Source: Pseudoalteromonas sp. T1lg75
Lineage (GTDB): Bacteria > Pseudomonadota > Gammaproteobacteria > Enterobacterales > Alteromonadaceae
DNA length: 64,000 bases
Direction of reading: 5' to 3'
Assembly (NCBI RefSeq): GCF_002964705.1
Contig: NZ_PQCD01000049.1
Coordinates: 244,282 to 308,281, forward strand
A program made the translations under genes and the position numbers. The notes below the pieces were generated by a model that worked only from the letters and a program-made list of their open reading frames with translations, had not been told where the DNA came from and ran no database searches. This document shows positions 1 to 6,882 of the stretch, piece by piece (positions within the stretch are counted from its first letter, which is position 1; every line of letters begins with the position of its first letter).

Positions 1-76
1 TTGACTACGACCCGCAGACCTTACGAGGCCATTGGCGGGCCTTGTATAGCCCGCAATAATATGGGCGTCTTGAGGC

Positions 77-406
77 TTAGCCGCCGGCTATCTTGACCTT
101 AAAGCCTTGTGCTTCCAGCAAACCTTTAAGTTTGTCGCGGTCATCACCCTGGATTTCGATAACGCCATCCTTAACGGCGCCGCCTTGACCCATTTTTGAT
201 TTTAATAGCTTCGCCAGTTTCTTTAGATCATGTTCCTGCGGGTCAATACCAACAACCAGCATCACCCCTTTGCCTTTGCGGCCCTTGGTTTGTCGCTCGA
301 TACGCAGGGCCCCGTCTTTAAACAGCTTAACGTCGGCTTGCTCTTGCTCAACAGGCGCTTTAATGCGTCCCGTCTCAGTTGAATACACTAGGTTATTGTC
401 GCTCAT
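77..406 (-). CDS. yciH: YciH/SUI1-family translation initiation factor homologue
   Basis: Cytoplasmic small protein of 109 residues with the SUI1/eIF1 fold, the bacterial YciH group, which is thought to act on initiation-complex fidelity at the ribosome. The C-terminal two thirds (from about residue 45) carry the typical SUI1 pattern, a basic KGRKGKGV stretch, then VVGID, LKKLAKLLKSKMGQGG and a final GDD-DKLKGLLEAQGFKVKIAGG. Length is normal for YciH. An in-frame GTG sits 3 bp upstream, but the GGAGG Shine-Dalgarno lies 5 nt before the ATG at 406 and only 2 nt before the GTG, so the ATG is preferred. It is transcribed away from the STAS gene that follows. Family assignment is firm; its cellular role is poorly defined even in E. 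coli. Confidence 0.9.
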   Translation of the reverse strand: MSDNNLVYSTETGRIKAPVEQEQADVKLFKDGALRIERQTKGRKGKGVMLVVGIDPQEHDLKKLAKLLKSKMGQGGAVKDGVIEIQGDDRDKLKGLLEAQGFKVKIAGG

Positions 407-523
407 CACTACCTCCGACCTAATCAGGCCGCTAGTTTATCATAATTGCGCTCTGCTTATTGCCAAATTAGTGCTAGGTCCTATATTTTAAACAAGCAAA
501 TAATCAGTAGCTTAGGAGCGAGC

Positions 524-829
524 ATGAGTTTGAATCAGCATTACGACAAGGAAAAGAATACATTGGTAATAGTGATTAAGGATAAGTTTGATTTTAACTT
601 AGTACAGGACTTTCGTAACGCTTACATTGGCATCGACCCCGGCGCGCGCTCTGTGGAGGTGGATTTACGTGCCACCAGTTACATGGACAGCTCGGCGCTG
701 GGCATGTTGTTAAACATGCAAAAAGCCTTGAAGGGACAAGTTGAACGCTTTGCTATTTGTAATGCCAATGCGCAATTGAAGAAGATCTTCCAGATTTCTC
801 GTTTTGACAAGAAGTTTGCCATTGACTGA
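524..829 (+). CDS. STAS-domain anti-sigma factor antagonist (CrsA/HsbA-like)
   Basis: A 101-residue single STAS domain. The phosphorylation loop is visible as YMDSSALG at residues 53-60; the serine after D55 is the expected phosphoacceptor of a partner-switching antagonist. The start is the ATG at 524, preceded by AGGAG with 5 nt spacing; the longer reading frame upstream has no Shine-Dalgarno. The next gene begins inside its last codons, so the two are probably translationally coupled. By analogy with HsbA in Pseudomonas and CrsA in Shewanella, it would be phosphorylated or dephosphorylated by the downstream multidomain protein and would titrate an anti-sigma partner. The target (RpoS, FlgM or another) cannot be read from this window. 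Confidence 0.85.
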   Translation: MSLNQHYDKEKNTLVIVIKDKFDFNLVQDFRNAYIGIDPGARSVEVDLRATSYMDSSALGMLLNMQKALKGQVERFAICNANAQLKKIFQISRFDKKFAID

Positions 830-2516
830 GGTTGGCCGCCTCGGCGGCTCACCTGGAATAGCCGAACATCCCCCGGTGGTCTTGGTGGTGGATGATCAGG
901 CCCTTAACCGGCAAGTGCTGCGCGCCTTATTGGAGCGCGAGCAGTATTGTGTGCTGGAAGCCGCTAACGGCGCCGAGGCGGTGGCCTTGGTAACCAGCAT
1001 GGCGGTGGATGTGGTGCTGCTTGATATTATGATGCCCATCCTGGACGGGTATCAGGCGGCGCCGCAAATAAAGCAACAGGCTGGGGGCGCTTACTTACCC
1101 ATCATTTTTATTACCGCATTAGAGGGGCAGCAGGCCCTGGCTAGCTGTCTTGATGTTGGCGGTGATGACTTTATGCCCAAGCCATTTGATGCTCATATTC
1201 TCAGAGCCAAACTGCGGGCGCACCTGCGTATTCGCCAGTTGCTGGCGCAGTCCATGGAGCAGACGCGGGCGCTTAGTTACTATCAGCGCCAAACGGAGCG
1301 CGAATACGAGCTGGTGGAGCATATCTTTACCAATGCCCTGCAGCGAAATATGCAGGTGCCCAAGGGGGTCGACTGGCATTTGTCACCTGCGGCGATGTTC
1401 AACGGTGATGTTTTCCTCAGTGCCTTGAGTCCCAACGGAGGCCAGTACTTTCTGCTGGGCGATTTTACCGGTCATGGCTTGGTAGCTGCGGTGGGCGCTC
1501 TGCCGGTGGCACGCATTTTCTACACCATGGTGGAGAAAAACTTTGCCGTGGCCGACATTGCCCGGGAAATAAACCAGGCCCTTGAGCAATTATTGCCGGC
1601 GCATATGTTTTGTGCGGCGACACTGTGTGAGCTGAGCCCAAGTGCGCAAAGCGCCACCCTCTGGATGGGCGGCTTGCCCGATGCTTTTTTGCTCGATCAG
1701 CAGGGGCGGGTATTACAGCGCCTGCAGTCTCGGCATATGGCGCTTGGCATACTTGAAGATGATGAATTCGAACGGAATTTGGTGCACCTCACCTTGGCAG
1801 ATAATGTCCGCCTGGTGTTTTACACCGATGGCATTATTGAGGCAACGAATGGTGAGGAGCAGCAATTTGGCGAGCAAGGCTTGCTCAGCGCCGTGGCTGC
1901 CAAGGTCAAGGCTAGCTCAGCCGATGTCCTTAGAGCGGTGCATTGGTTTAGTGGCGGCGACAAGCAAGCGGATGATTACAGCCTAGTACTCATTGACCCG
2001 CAGCCACAGCCGCAGTTGGAACCTGTTCCTGAGCGCCTAAGCCAGTTACCTCTAAGTCTGAGTCTGGAGCTGGACGCGCAGCAATTAAAAAGCACGGATC
2101 CCGTCTCCGAATTGATTGATCTCGTGGCCAGTATACCGGGGTTCCGAGCCCATAAATCGGCGCTCTTTATCTTGTTGTCCGAAGCCTATAACAATGCCCT
2201 GGAACATGGATTACTGGCCTTGGACTCGGGGCTTAAACGCAGCGACGCCGGCTTTATCGAATATTATGCGCGGCGTGAGCGGGCATTGGTCCAGCTTGAG
2301 AGTGGGCATATTCGCTTGGACATAGCGTACCGGCCAACGCAGCGTCAATTGCAACTGACGGTGACCGACTCCGGCCCCGGCTTTAATCACCGCTGCCATC
2401 GACCGCCAAAGCAGTATCAAGGTTATGGCTGTGGAATTGCCTTGTTACATGAACTCGCGACGACGGTGAGCTATAACGACAAGGGTAACCAGGTGCTCAT
2501 CACCTATACGCTCTAG
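804..2516 (+). CDS. Response regulator-PP2C phosphatase-anti-sigma kinase fusion (CrsR/HsbR-like)
   Basis: A 570-residue, three-module signalling protein. Residues 24-140 are a complete receiver domain (acidic pair D30/D31, phosphoacceptor D74 in LLDIMMP, T104, K126). Residues about 185-400 form a SpoIIE/PP2C serine phosphatase with GDFTGHG (219-225), YTDGIIEAT (340-348) and the final DD pair at 390-391. Residues about 420-570 are an HATPase_c/anti-sigma kinase domain with N-box EAYNNALEHG (460-469), DSGPGF (522-527) and GYGCG (540-544). All catalytic elements look intact, so it could both phosphorylate and dephosphorylate the adjacent STAS protein. The start is uncertain: TTG codons at 804, 816 and 822 all lie within the end of the STAS gene and there is no ATG before the receiver domain. 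Confidence 0.88.
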   Translation: MTRSLPLTEVGRLGGSPGIAEHPPVVLVVDDQALNRQVLRALLEREQYCVLEAANGAEAVALVTSMAVDVVLLDIMMPILDGYQAAPQIKQQAGGAYLPIIFITALEGQQALASCLDVGGDDFMPKPFDAHILRAKLRAHLRIRQLLAQSMEQTRALSYYQRQTEREYELVEHIFTNALQRNMQVPKGVDWHLSPAAMFNGDVFLSALSPNGGQYFLLGDFTGHGLVAAVGALPVARIFYTMVEKNFAVADIAREINQALEQLLPAHMFCAATLCELSPSAQSATLWMGGLPDAFLLDQQGRVLQRLQSRHMALGILEDDEFERNLVHLTLADNVRLVFYTDGIIEATNGEEQQFGEQGLLSAVAAKVKASSADVLRAVHWFSGGDKQADDYSLVLIDPQPQPQLEPVPERLSQLPLSLSLELDAQQLKSTDPVSELIDLVASIPGFRAHKSALFILLSEAYNNALEHGLLALDSGLKRSDAGFIEYYARRERALVQLESGHIRLDIAYRPTQRQLQLTVTDSGPGFNHRCHRPPKQYQGYGCGIALLHELATTVSYNDKGNQVLITYTL

Positions 2517-2606
2517 AGGGTTGGTCGCCCGCCTTATTTAATGATTGCCTGTGCTTTTGCCTCTGTGTTAGCATCCGTTTAAAGGTTTAGATGTTTGGAT
2601 GGCTAA

Positions 2607-3257
2607 ATGAATTCATATAACCAACTGGCGCACATCGAGGCGGATGTGGCGCTTATCGAGCAGTATCAGGCTTTACTAAAAGAATATGTGGCGACAGCCA
2701 ATGCTCAGGTGCAGTGGCAATATTTAATTCCAGAATTGGGCGAGGGCGGCGCATGTAGCCTGTTTGGCCATTTACAGGAAGAGCCCTTTAGCTTGCGTGA
2801 GCACCTTGATACCGGTGCCGAGGAGCGGCTTGCTACCTTGCAGGCGATCGTTGATTTTGTCGTGGAGCAAAGTGGTGTTGACTGGTTTGGTATCTATCAA
2901 GCTCGTGATATTGACGGCCAGTGGCAACTGCTAAAACTGGCCTATTATGGTGCGCCTAGCCGGCCCTTATTCCCTATAACCGCTGAGTTTGCCGCCACCA
3001 GTAACAATGTACAGGTCGCAAGCTCAGGAAAGGCCAGAATTATCAACAATGTGGAAGACTATGTTGCCAGCGGTGGCGAATACTATACATGTGACCCAAA
3101 AGTGAAGGCGGAAAGCTGCTTGCCGCTTTATTCGCAGGAAGGTAAAGTAGTGGGTATCGTCGATGCGGAAGCATTCAGCACAGACTTTTTTACCCCCGAA
3201 CGCTTAGCTCTGTTAGTTGCCGCAAGCAAAGAAATTGTCGCGCATCTGCCAGCTTAA
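2607..3257 (+). CDS. GAF-domain protein, related to free methionine-(R)-sulfoxide reductase
   Basis: 216 residues with a helical N-terminal extension (1-70) and a GAF domain (about 75-215). The core motifs WFGIY (93-97), YTCDPKVKAESCLPL (160-174) and GIVDAEAF (183-190) line up with the fRMsr/YebR family, whose catalytic cysteine lies in an ACD...S-E-hydrophobic-P segment; C162 occupies that place. The upstream cysteine position expected as CG reads VASSG (137-141) here, so at least one resolving cysteine is lost. The protein may be a divergent reductase or a ligand-binding GAF protein. It stands alone in a 0.8-kb slot between the signalling pair and the aminotransferase. Confidence 0.7.
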   Translation: MNSYNQLAHIEADVALIEQYQALLKEYVATANAQVQWQYLIPELGEGGACSLFGHLQEEPFSLREHLDTGAEERLATLQAIVDFVVEQSGVDWFGIYQARDIDGQWQLLKLAYYGAPSRPLFPITAEFAATSNNVQVASSGKARIINNVEDYVASGGEYYTCDPKVKAESCLPLYSQEGKVVGIVDAEAFSTDFFTPERLALLVAASKEIVAHLPA

Positions 3258-3304
3258 TGTGGCCGGGTACTGCTAACCCCTGAGATAATTAAAAAGAGAG
3301 TCCC

Positions 3305-4498
3305 ATGTTCTCACAGTTAAAACCATTACCGACGGATCCCATTCTTGGGTTGATGGCTGCGTTCAAGGCTGACACCAATGCCAATAAAATCGATTTAGGT
3401 GTCGGCGTATACAAAGACGAGCAGGGCAACACCCCTGTGTTAAGAGCCGTAAAAAAAGCTGAAGAGTTTCGCTTAGCCAATGAGGCCACCAAGTCTTATA
3501 TCGGATTGGCCGGTAACTTGGATTATTGTCAGAAAATGGAACAACTGCTGTTAGGCGATGCCCACCCAGCCTTGCTGGCAGACCGTGTTCGTACGGCGCA
3601 AACTCCAGGTGGTACAGGTTCATTGCGCGTAGCCGCCGAGTTTATTAAGCGTTGTAACGATGATGCTACGGTTTGGGTGACTACACCGACCTGGGCTAAC
3701 CATATCAGCTTGTTTGAAGCGGCTGGTCTTACGGTGAAAGAATACCCTTACTACGACTATGAAAATAAGGGTCTATTGTTCGATGAAATGGTAAACGCTC
3801 TAAGCCAGATCCCGGCTGGCGATGTGGTCTTGCTCCACGCTTGTTGTCATAACCCAAGTGGTATGGACTTAAATGCCGAGCAATGGCAAACCGTAACCGA
3901 CATCGCCAAAGCACAAGGTTTTACCGTGCTTATCGATATCGCGTACCAGGGTTTTGGTACTAGCCTGGACGAAGATGCTGCCGGCCTGCGTTTGCTTGCT
4001 TCTCAGGTTGAAGAGTTGATCATCTGTTCTTCATGTTCGAAGAACTTCGGCTTATACCGTGACCGTATCGGTGCATGCTCTATCATCTCTAAAGATGCCA
4101 GCGGCGCCGATGTATCTAACTCGGTATTGCTGAGCGTGGTGCGTAGCATTTACTCTATGCCGCCGGCACACGGTGCGGATATCGTCAGCACTATTTTAGC
4201 TAGCTCAGAGCTGACCACCATGTGGCACGATGAGCTGGATGAAATGCGCTCACGCATTAACGAGTTCCGTTCACTATTAAAAGAGAAGCTAAATGCCAAA
4301 TGTCACGGCATGGACTTCTCATTTATCGAGCGTCAGCACGGTATGTTCTCTTTCTTAGGCATTAATAAAGAGCAGATCGAGCGCCTGCAAAAAGAGTATT
4401 CGATTTACATCGTTGGTTCGAGCCGTGTGAATGTAGCCGGTATCAGCCATGCAAACATCGATTACTTTGCCGATGCCGTGGCCGAGGTTACTAAATAA
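3305..4498 (+). CDS. tyrB: Aromatic/aspartate aminotransferase (class I PLP enzyme)
   Basis: A 397-residue cytosolic fold-type I aminotransferase of the AspC/TyrB group, transferring amino groups between aspartate or aromatic amino acids and 2-oxoglutarate. PLP-site residues are all visible: PTWANH (128-133), HNPSG with N183, D211 and Y214 in the IDIAYQGFG segment, and the Schiff-base lysine K246 in SCSKNFGLYRDRIG with R254. Length is normal. Family members in marine gammaproteobacteria are usually annotated aromatic amino acid aminotransferase, but sequence alone does not separate AspC from TyrB specificity. I see no TyrR box in the 47 bp before it. A strong bidirectional terminator follows at 4519-4546. 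Confidence 0.88.
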   Translation: MFSQLKPLPTDPILGLMAAFKADTNANKIDLGVGVYKDEQGNTPVLRAVKKAEEFRLANEATKSYIGLAGNLDYCQKMEQLLLGDAHPALLADRVRTAQTPGGTGSLRVAAEFIKRCNDDATVWVTTPTWANHISLFEAAGLTVKEYPYYDYENKGLLFDEMVNALSQIPAGDVVLLHACCHNPSGMDLNAEQWQTVTDIAKAQGFTVLIDIAYQGFGTSLDEDAAGLRLLASQVEELIICSSCSKNFGLYRDRIGACSIISKDASGADVSNSVLLSVVRSIYSMPPAHGADIVSTILASSELTTMWHDELDEMRSRINEFRSLLKEKLNAKCHGMDFSFIERQHGMFSFLGINKEQIERLQKEYSIYIVGSSRVNVAGISHANIDYFADAVAEVTK

Positions 4499-4518
4499 CC
4501 AAACTAAAGGTTATCAAC

Positions 4519-4546
4519 AAAAAAGCCAGCATTAGCTGGCTTTTTT
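4519..4546. terminator. Bidirectional rho-independent terminator between tyrB and yebG
   Basis: Perfect 6-bp stem GCCAGC/GCTGGC with an ATTA tetraloop, flanked by six A on the left and six T on the right, so it can terminate both the rightward aminotransferase and the leftward yebG transcript. Confidence 0.9.
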
Positions 4547-4561
4547 AATTCTGGCTGTTGG

Positions 4562-4873
4562 TTAGGCTTCTTTGGCCTTCAGCTCGGTCACCTTGTCATT
4601 GCTGTCCTGTGCTTTGGGCTTTTTTTCGGCTTTTTTATCACTTGGCTTAGCGCCTTTTAGCACCTGCATGAAATCTTCTTTTTGTTTAGCTATTTGCAGC
4701 GCCAGGCCCTCGACCTGTTGTTCGCTTAAGGGGACATCGGCGTTTGCCAATAGGCCTTCTAGGTTTTCGGCAATATCGAGCATTTTGTCATAAGCATCGG
4801 CTTCTTTTTTACTGGTAAAGGTCATGCGCTCGACTCCATCTCTTTCAACTACGTACTTAACGACAACAGCCAT
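4562..4873 (-). CDS. yebG: YebG-family DNA-damage-inducible protein
   Basis: 103 residues. The N-terminal 75 residues match the compact YebG domain (MAVVVKYVVERDG, then a helical KEADAYDKMLDIAE segment); the last 30 residues are Lys/Glu/Asp-rich and probably disordered, as is common in this family. YebG is an SOS-induced protein of unknown biochemical role. An AGGAG Shine-Dalgarno precedes the ATG by 7 nt. A near-consensus LexA box lies 16 bp upstream of the start, which both supports the identification and shows how the gene is controlled. Confidence 0.92.
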   Translation of the reverse strand: MAVVVKYVVERDGVERMTFTSKKEADAYDKMLDIAENLEGLLANADVPLSEQQVEGLALQIAKQKEDFMQVLKGAKPSDKKAEKKPKAQDSNDKVTELKAKEA

Positions 4874-4888
4874 GGGATCTCCTAACTA

Positions 4889-4908
4889 TACTGTTTTTTT
4901 ATACAGTT
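4889..4908 (-). promoter_or_regulatory. LexA (SOS) operator of yebG
   Basis: The 20-mer TACTGTTTTTTTATACAGTT has the CTG-N10-CAG core and flanking TA of the gammaproteobacterial SOS box. It lies immediately upstream of yebG, a classic LexA target, so repression by LexA and induction by DNA damage are expected. Confidence 0.92.
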
Positions 4909-5098
4909 AGATTAGGGTGGCAAGGAGCTAAGGTCAAGGTGTTTTTATTCTTTTTCCGTAACTTGCGATAAACACAGTGCTCAGGAGCTTGGGTCGATGC
5001 GTGTGCGCCAGAGCCACTAGGTTGACAAGCCTGGTTCCTTCTTCTTTATTTAATAGCGGTAGTACCAAAGGAATAGTCATCACTTTAAGGAGAGAAGT

Positions 5099-5416
5099 AT
5101 GAAACTACTGAACACCTCTGCAAGTGCCTTTGCAGGCGCCCTTGCCACAATACTCTTACTTGCCACCACTCACCCGGTTGTTGCGGCACCAGCCGAACCC
5201 AGTAAAAGCGAAGCCCCGAGCGCTGCTAAAGTGAGCTTGAACCAGGCCTCGGCCGAGCAGTTACAGGCCTTGCCTGGGATTGGCCCTGCTAAAGCGGCGG
5301 CGATAATCGATTATCGCGATAAAAATGGTGGCTTTAAGAGTATTGAGCAATTGGATGATGTGCCAGGGATAGGCGAGCGGCTAATGGCCGAACTCAAGGA
5401 CAAGGTTTCGTTGTAG
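5099..5416 (+). CDS. ComEA-like helix-hairpin-helix DNA-binding protein
   Basis: 105 residues with a Sec signal peptide (about 1-30, ending VVAA), a short Pro/Ala/Ser linker and a double helix-hairpin-helix domain (about 45-105) with LPGIGPAKA and VPGIGERL hairpins. This is the short ComEA form of gram-negative bacteria, a periplasmic DNA-binding protein that pulls transforming DNA across the outer membrane. GGAG is present 7 nt before the ATG. It stands alone and is closed by a hairpin at 5431-5452. Whether the organism is competent cannot be judged from this gene alone. Confidence 0.88.
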   Translation: MKLLNTSASAFAGALATILLLATTHPVVAAPAEPSKSEAPSAAKVSLNQASAEQLQALPGIGPAKAAAIIDYRDKNGGFKSIEQLDDVPGIGERLMAELKDKVSL

Positions 5417-5430
5417 TGGGACGATAACAT

Positions 5431-5452
5431 AAAGGCAGCATTAGCTGCCTTT
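5431..5452. terminator. Bidirectional terminator shared by comEA-like gene and dsbB operon
   Basis: Perfect stem AAAGGCAGC/GCTGCCTTT with an ATTA tetraloop. On the minus strand it overlaps the last codons of the small membrane-protein gene, whose TAA stop falls in the loop. Confidence 0.85.
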
Positions 5453-5743
5453 ATTATGCTCTGCAATCGCCTGGTCGAGATGACGACAGGCAAAGTAGTG
5501 GCGTACGGGTAACACCAGAATAGGGTAGGCAAGGCCGGCGAGCAGTAACCAGGGCAACATATTCCAGCCTTCAAAGCGCACCAACAATAAAAACAGCGGC
5601 GTGATAAGTAGCAGCTTAATGATATTAAAGATGATGCGCTCCTGAGCACTCAATAACTCCAACGCCTCGGCCACCAGTTGGAGGCGTTGGCGGTGGCTGA
5701 AGGGTTGCAGCTTAGGAATGTGACTGGCGAGAAAATAAATCAT
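5441..5743 (-). CDS. Small inner-membrane protein, function unknown, in dsbB operon
   Basis: 100 residues; not recognised as a characterised family. A soluble helical N-terminus (1-35) is followed by two adjoining hydrophobic segments (about 38-55 and 63-80), then a short charged tail ending KGS. Its ATG overlaps the dsbB stop codon as ATGA, so it is very probably co-translated with dsbB. The 3' end forms half of the bidirectional terminator. There is no cysteine pair that would suggest a redox role; only one Cys (near residue 85) is present. Confidence 0.75.
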   Translation of the reverse strand: MIYFLASHIPKLQPFSHRQRLQLVAEALELLSAQERIIFNIIKLLLITPLFLLLVRFEGWNMLPWLLLAGLAYPILVLPVRHYFACRHLDQAIAEHNKGS

Positions 5744-6255
5744 GACTTGCCAGGCTTAAAGAACAAGCTAGCACAGGTCACGATAATCGCTGCCGCAGCA
5801 AGAGCTGCAAAAATCACCTGCATCCAACCCGGCATAGACAGACCTAAAAATTGCCAGTCGATGTTACCACAGTCGCCGGTCGCGGCGAAGAAGCCAGGGA
5901 TCCATTCATGCAAGGGCACGGGGAAGTTAGGTTCGAATTCACAGACGAAGGCAAAGGGATCCGTGGTGGTTTGCATCATAATGTGCTCACGGGCCAATAG
6001 CAGACCCCAAATGCTGGCAACCAGCCAGGTAGCCAATCCGCTCAGGCGCAGCCATATATTAGCAGGGTTGATGGCGCCAATAAGGCCAGCCAACAACACG
6101 CCTAACACGGCGGTGCGTTGATAGATACACATAATGCACGGGGCTAAATCCATGGCGTATTGGAAATACAGCGCCGTTGCTTCAAACAGGGTGGCGATTA
6201 ACGCCAATAGTAACCAGGGCGCGCGTTGTCGCGAAATCTTACTTAACCAGCTCAT
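5740..6255 (-). CDS. dsbB: Disulfide bond formation protein DsbB
   Basis: A 171-residue inner-membrane quinone reductase that re-oxidises DsbA. Four transmembrane segments are apparent. The two periplasmic cysteine pairs are present: C40-C43 (CIMC) in the first loop and C105/C129 in the second, matching the E. coli spacing closely. It is first in a two-gene leftward operon with a small membrane protein (4-nt ATGA overlap). In related genomes dsbB lies near fadR, which is also the case here once the inserted segment at 6.3-9.7 kb is discounted. Confidence 0.95.
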   Translation of the reverse strand: MSWLSKISRQRAPWLLLALIATLFEATALYFQYAMDLAPCIMCIYQRTAVLGVLLAGLIGAINPANIWLRLSGLATWLVASIWGLLLAREHIMMQTTTDPFAFVCEFEPNFPVPLHEWIPGFFAATGDCGNIDWQFLGLSMPGWMQVIFAALAAAAIIVTCASLFFKPGKS

Positions 6256-6307
6256 GGGACTCTCTTATTAATTTTTATTTTGAGGATTATGCCCACGCTG
6301 TTTGGGG

Positions 6308-6398
6308 TATGCAAGCACCGGGCAGAAACCCCTAAAAGCTGATACTTTATTATTGTCTTGTGCGATTGCCAGTTTTACTCGGTGCGATTTACAGTGAA
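6308..6398. repeat. 91-bp direct repeat, left copy (fadR-leader duplicate)
   Basis: Aligns without gaps to 9625-9715: 80 of 91 bases match by my count, and the last 65 bases (6334-6398) match at 62 of 65. The right copy sits directly upstream of fadR. Together the copies bracket the A+T-rich segment holding the GlyGly-CTERM gene. No coding potential is apparent in either copy. Confidence 0.88.
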
Positions 6399-6882
6399 TT
6401 GGCTTTTTTTACGACACAATCAATTAGTATAAATGTCTACTACAGGCAAATCTGAAACATTAACAATATTTTTGGGCCACCTATTAAAGTCTATAAAGTT
6501 GACGTTAAACCAATCCAATTCTGCCGCAAAGCTTGTTAACATAAACACTCTCAGGACAGCTTTAAGAACAAAGCGGATCGGAAATTTCATTTTTATTAAA
6601 TGGCTTGTTAGAGTGGTACTTTAATTGGCACAATTTATAAACAGAGAAAAAGGATGTTAATCGATGCAACTCAGACGAATACTTATCCTATATTTTCTGC
6701 TTACCTCTTCTTCTTTGCTCTCCTGGGTTTTGTGTGAGCAATTTAATGCTTTGCTAAAGACTCGGTCGAAATCATTCTAGAGCGTGGTTTTAAAAAGAAG
6801 TTAAATGTTAATACTTAATTAGATTATTACCGCATCTGTGACACGTTAGCTGTAAGTAAAAATAAAAAAATAAGGATATAAG
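6399..6882. other. A+T-rich non-coding stretch upstream of the GlyGly-CTERM gene
   Basis: About 480 bp without a convincing gene apart from the short candidate at 6664-6780. A 63-codon frame at 6433-6624 has no Shine-Dalgarno and no recognisable protein features. The stretch probably holds the promoter of the large gene at 6883, but I cannot assign -35/-10 boxes confidently because the whole region is A+T-rich. Confidence 0.5.
6664..6780 (+). CDS. Candidate 38-residue membrane or secreted peptide
   Basis: A short frame reading MQLRRILILYFLLTSSSLLSWV and then a polar tail ending KTRSKSF, preceded by AAAGGA about 9 nt before the ATG. The N-terminus looks like a signal peptide or single membrane span. 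It lies inside the inserted segment, 100 bp before the large secreted protein. It could be a genuine small protein, a leader, or the remnant of a second secreted protein whose body is gone. Evidence is limited to composition and the ribosome site. Confidence 0.3.
   Translation: MQLRRILILYFLLTSSSLLSWVLCEQFNALLKTRSKSF

Noticed and set aside
35..54. Hairpin GCGGGC/GCCCGC after yciH as a terminator
   Set aside because: Only six base pairs and no T run on the minus strand; kept out of the feature list.
3258..3304. TyrR box before the aromatic aminotransferase
   Set aside because: No TGTAAA-N6-TTTACA-like sequence is present in the short spacer.
6433..6624. 63-codon reading frame upstream of the GlyGly-CTERM gene
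   Set aside because: No Shine-Dalgarno, atypical composition, and position in A+T-rich DNA directly after the repeat; no protein feature supports it.
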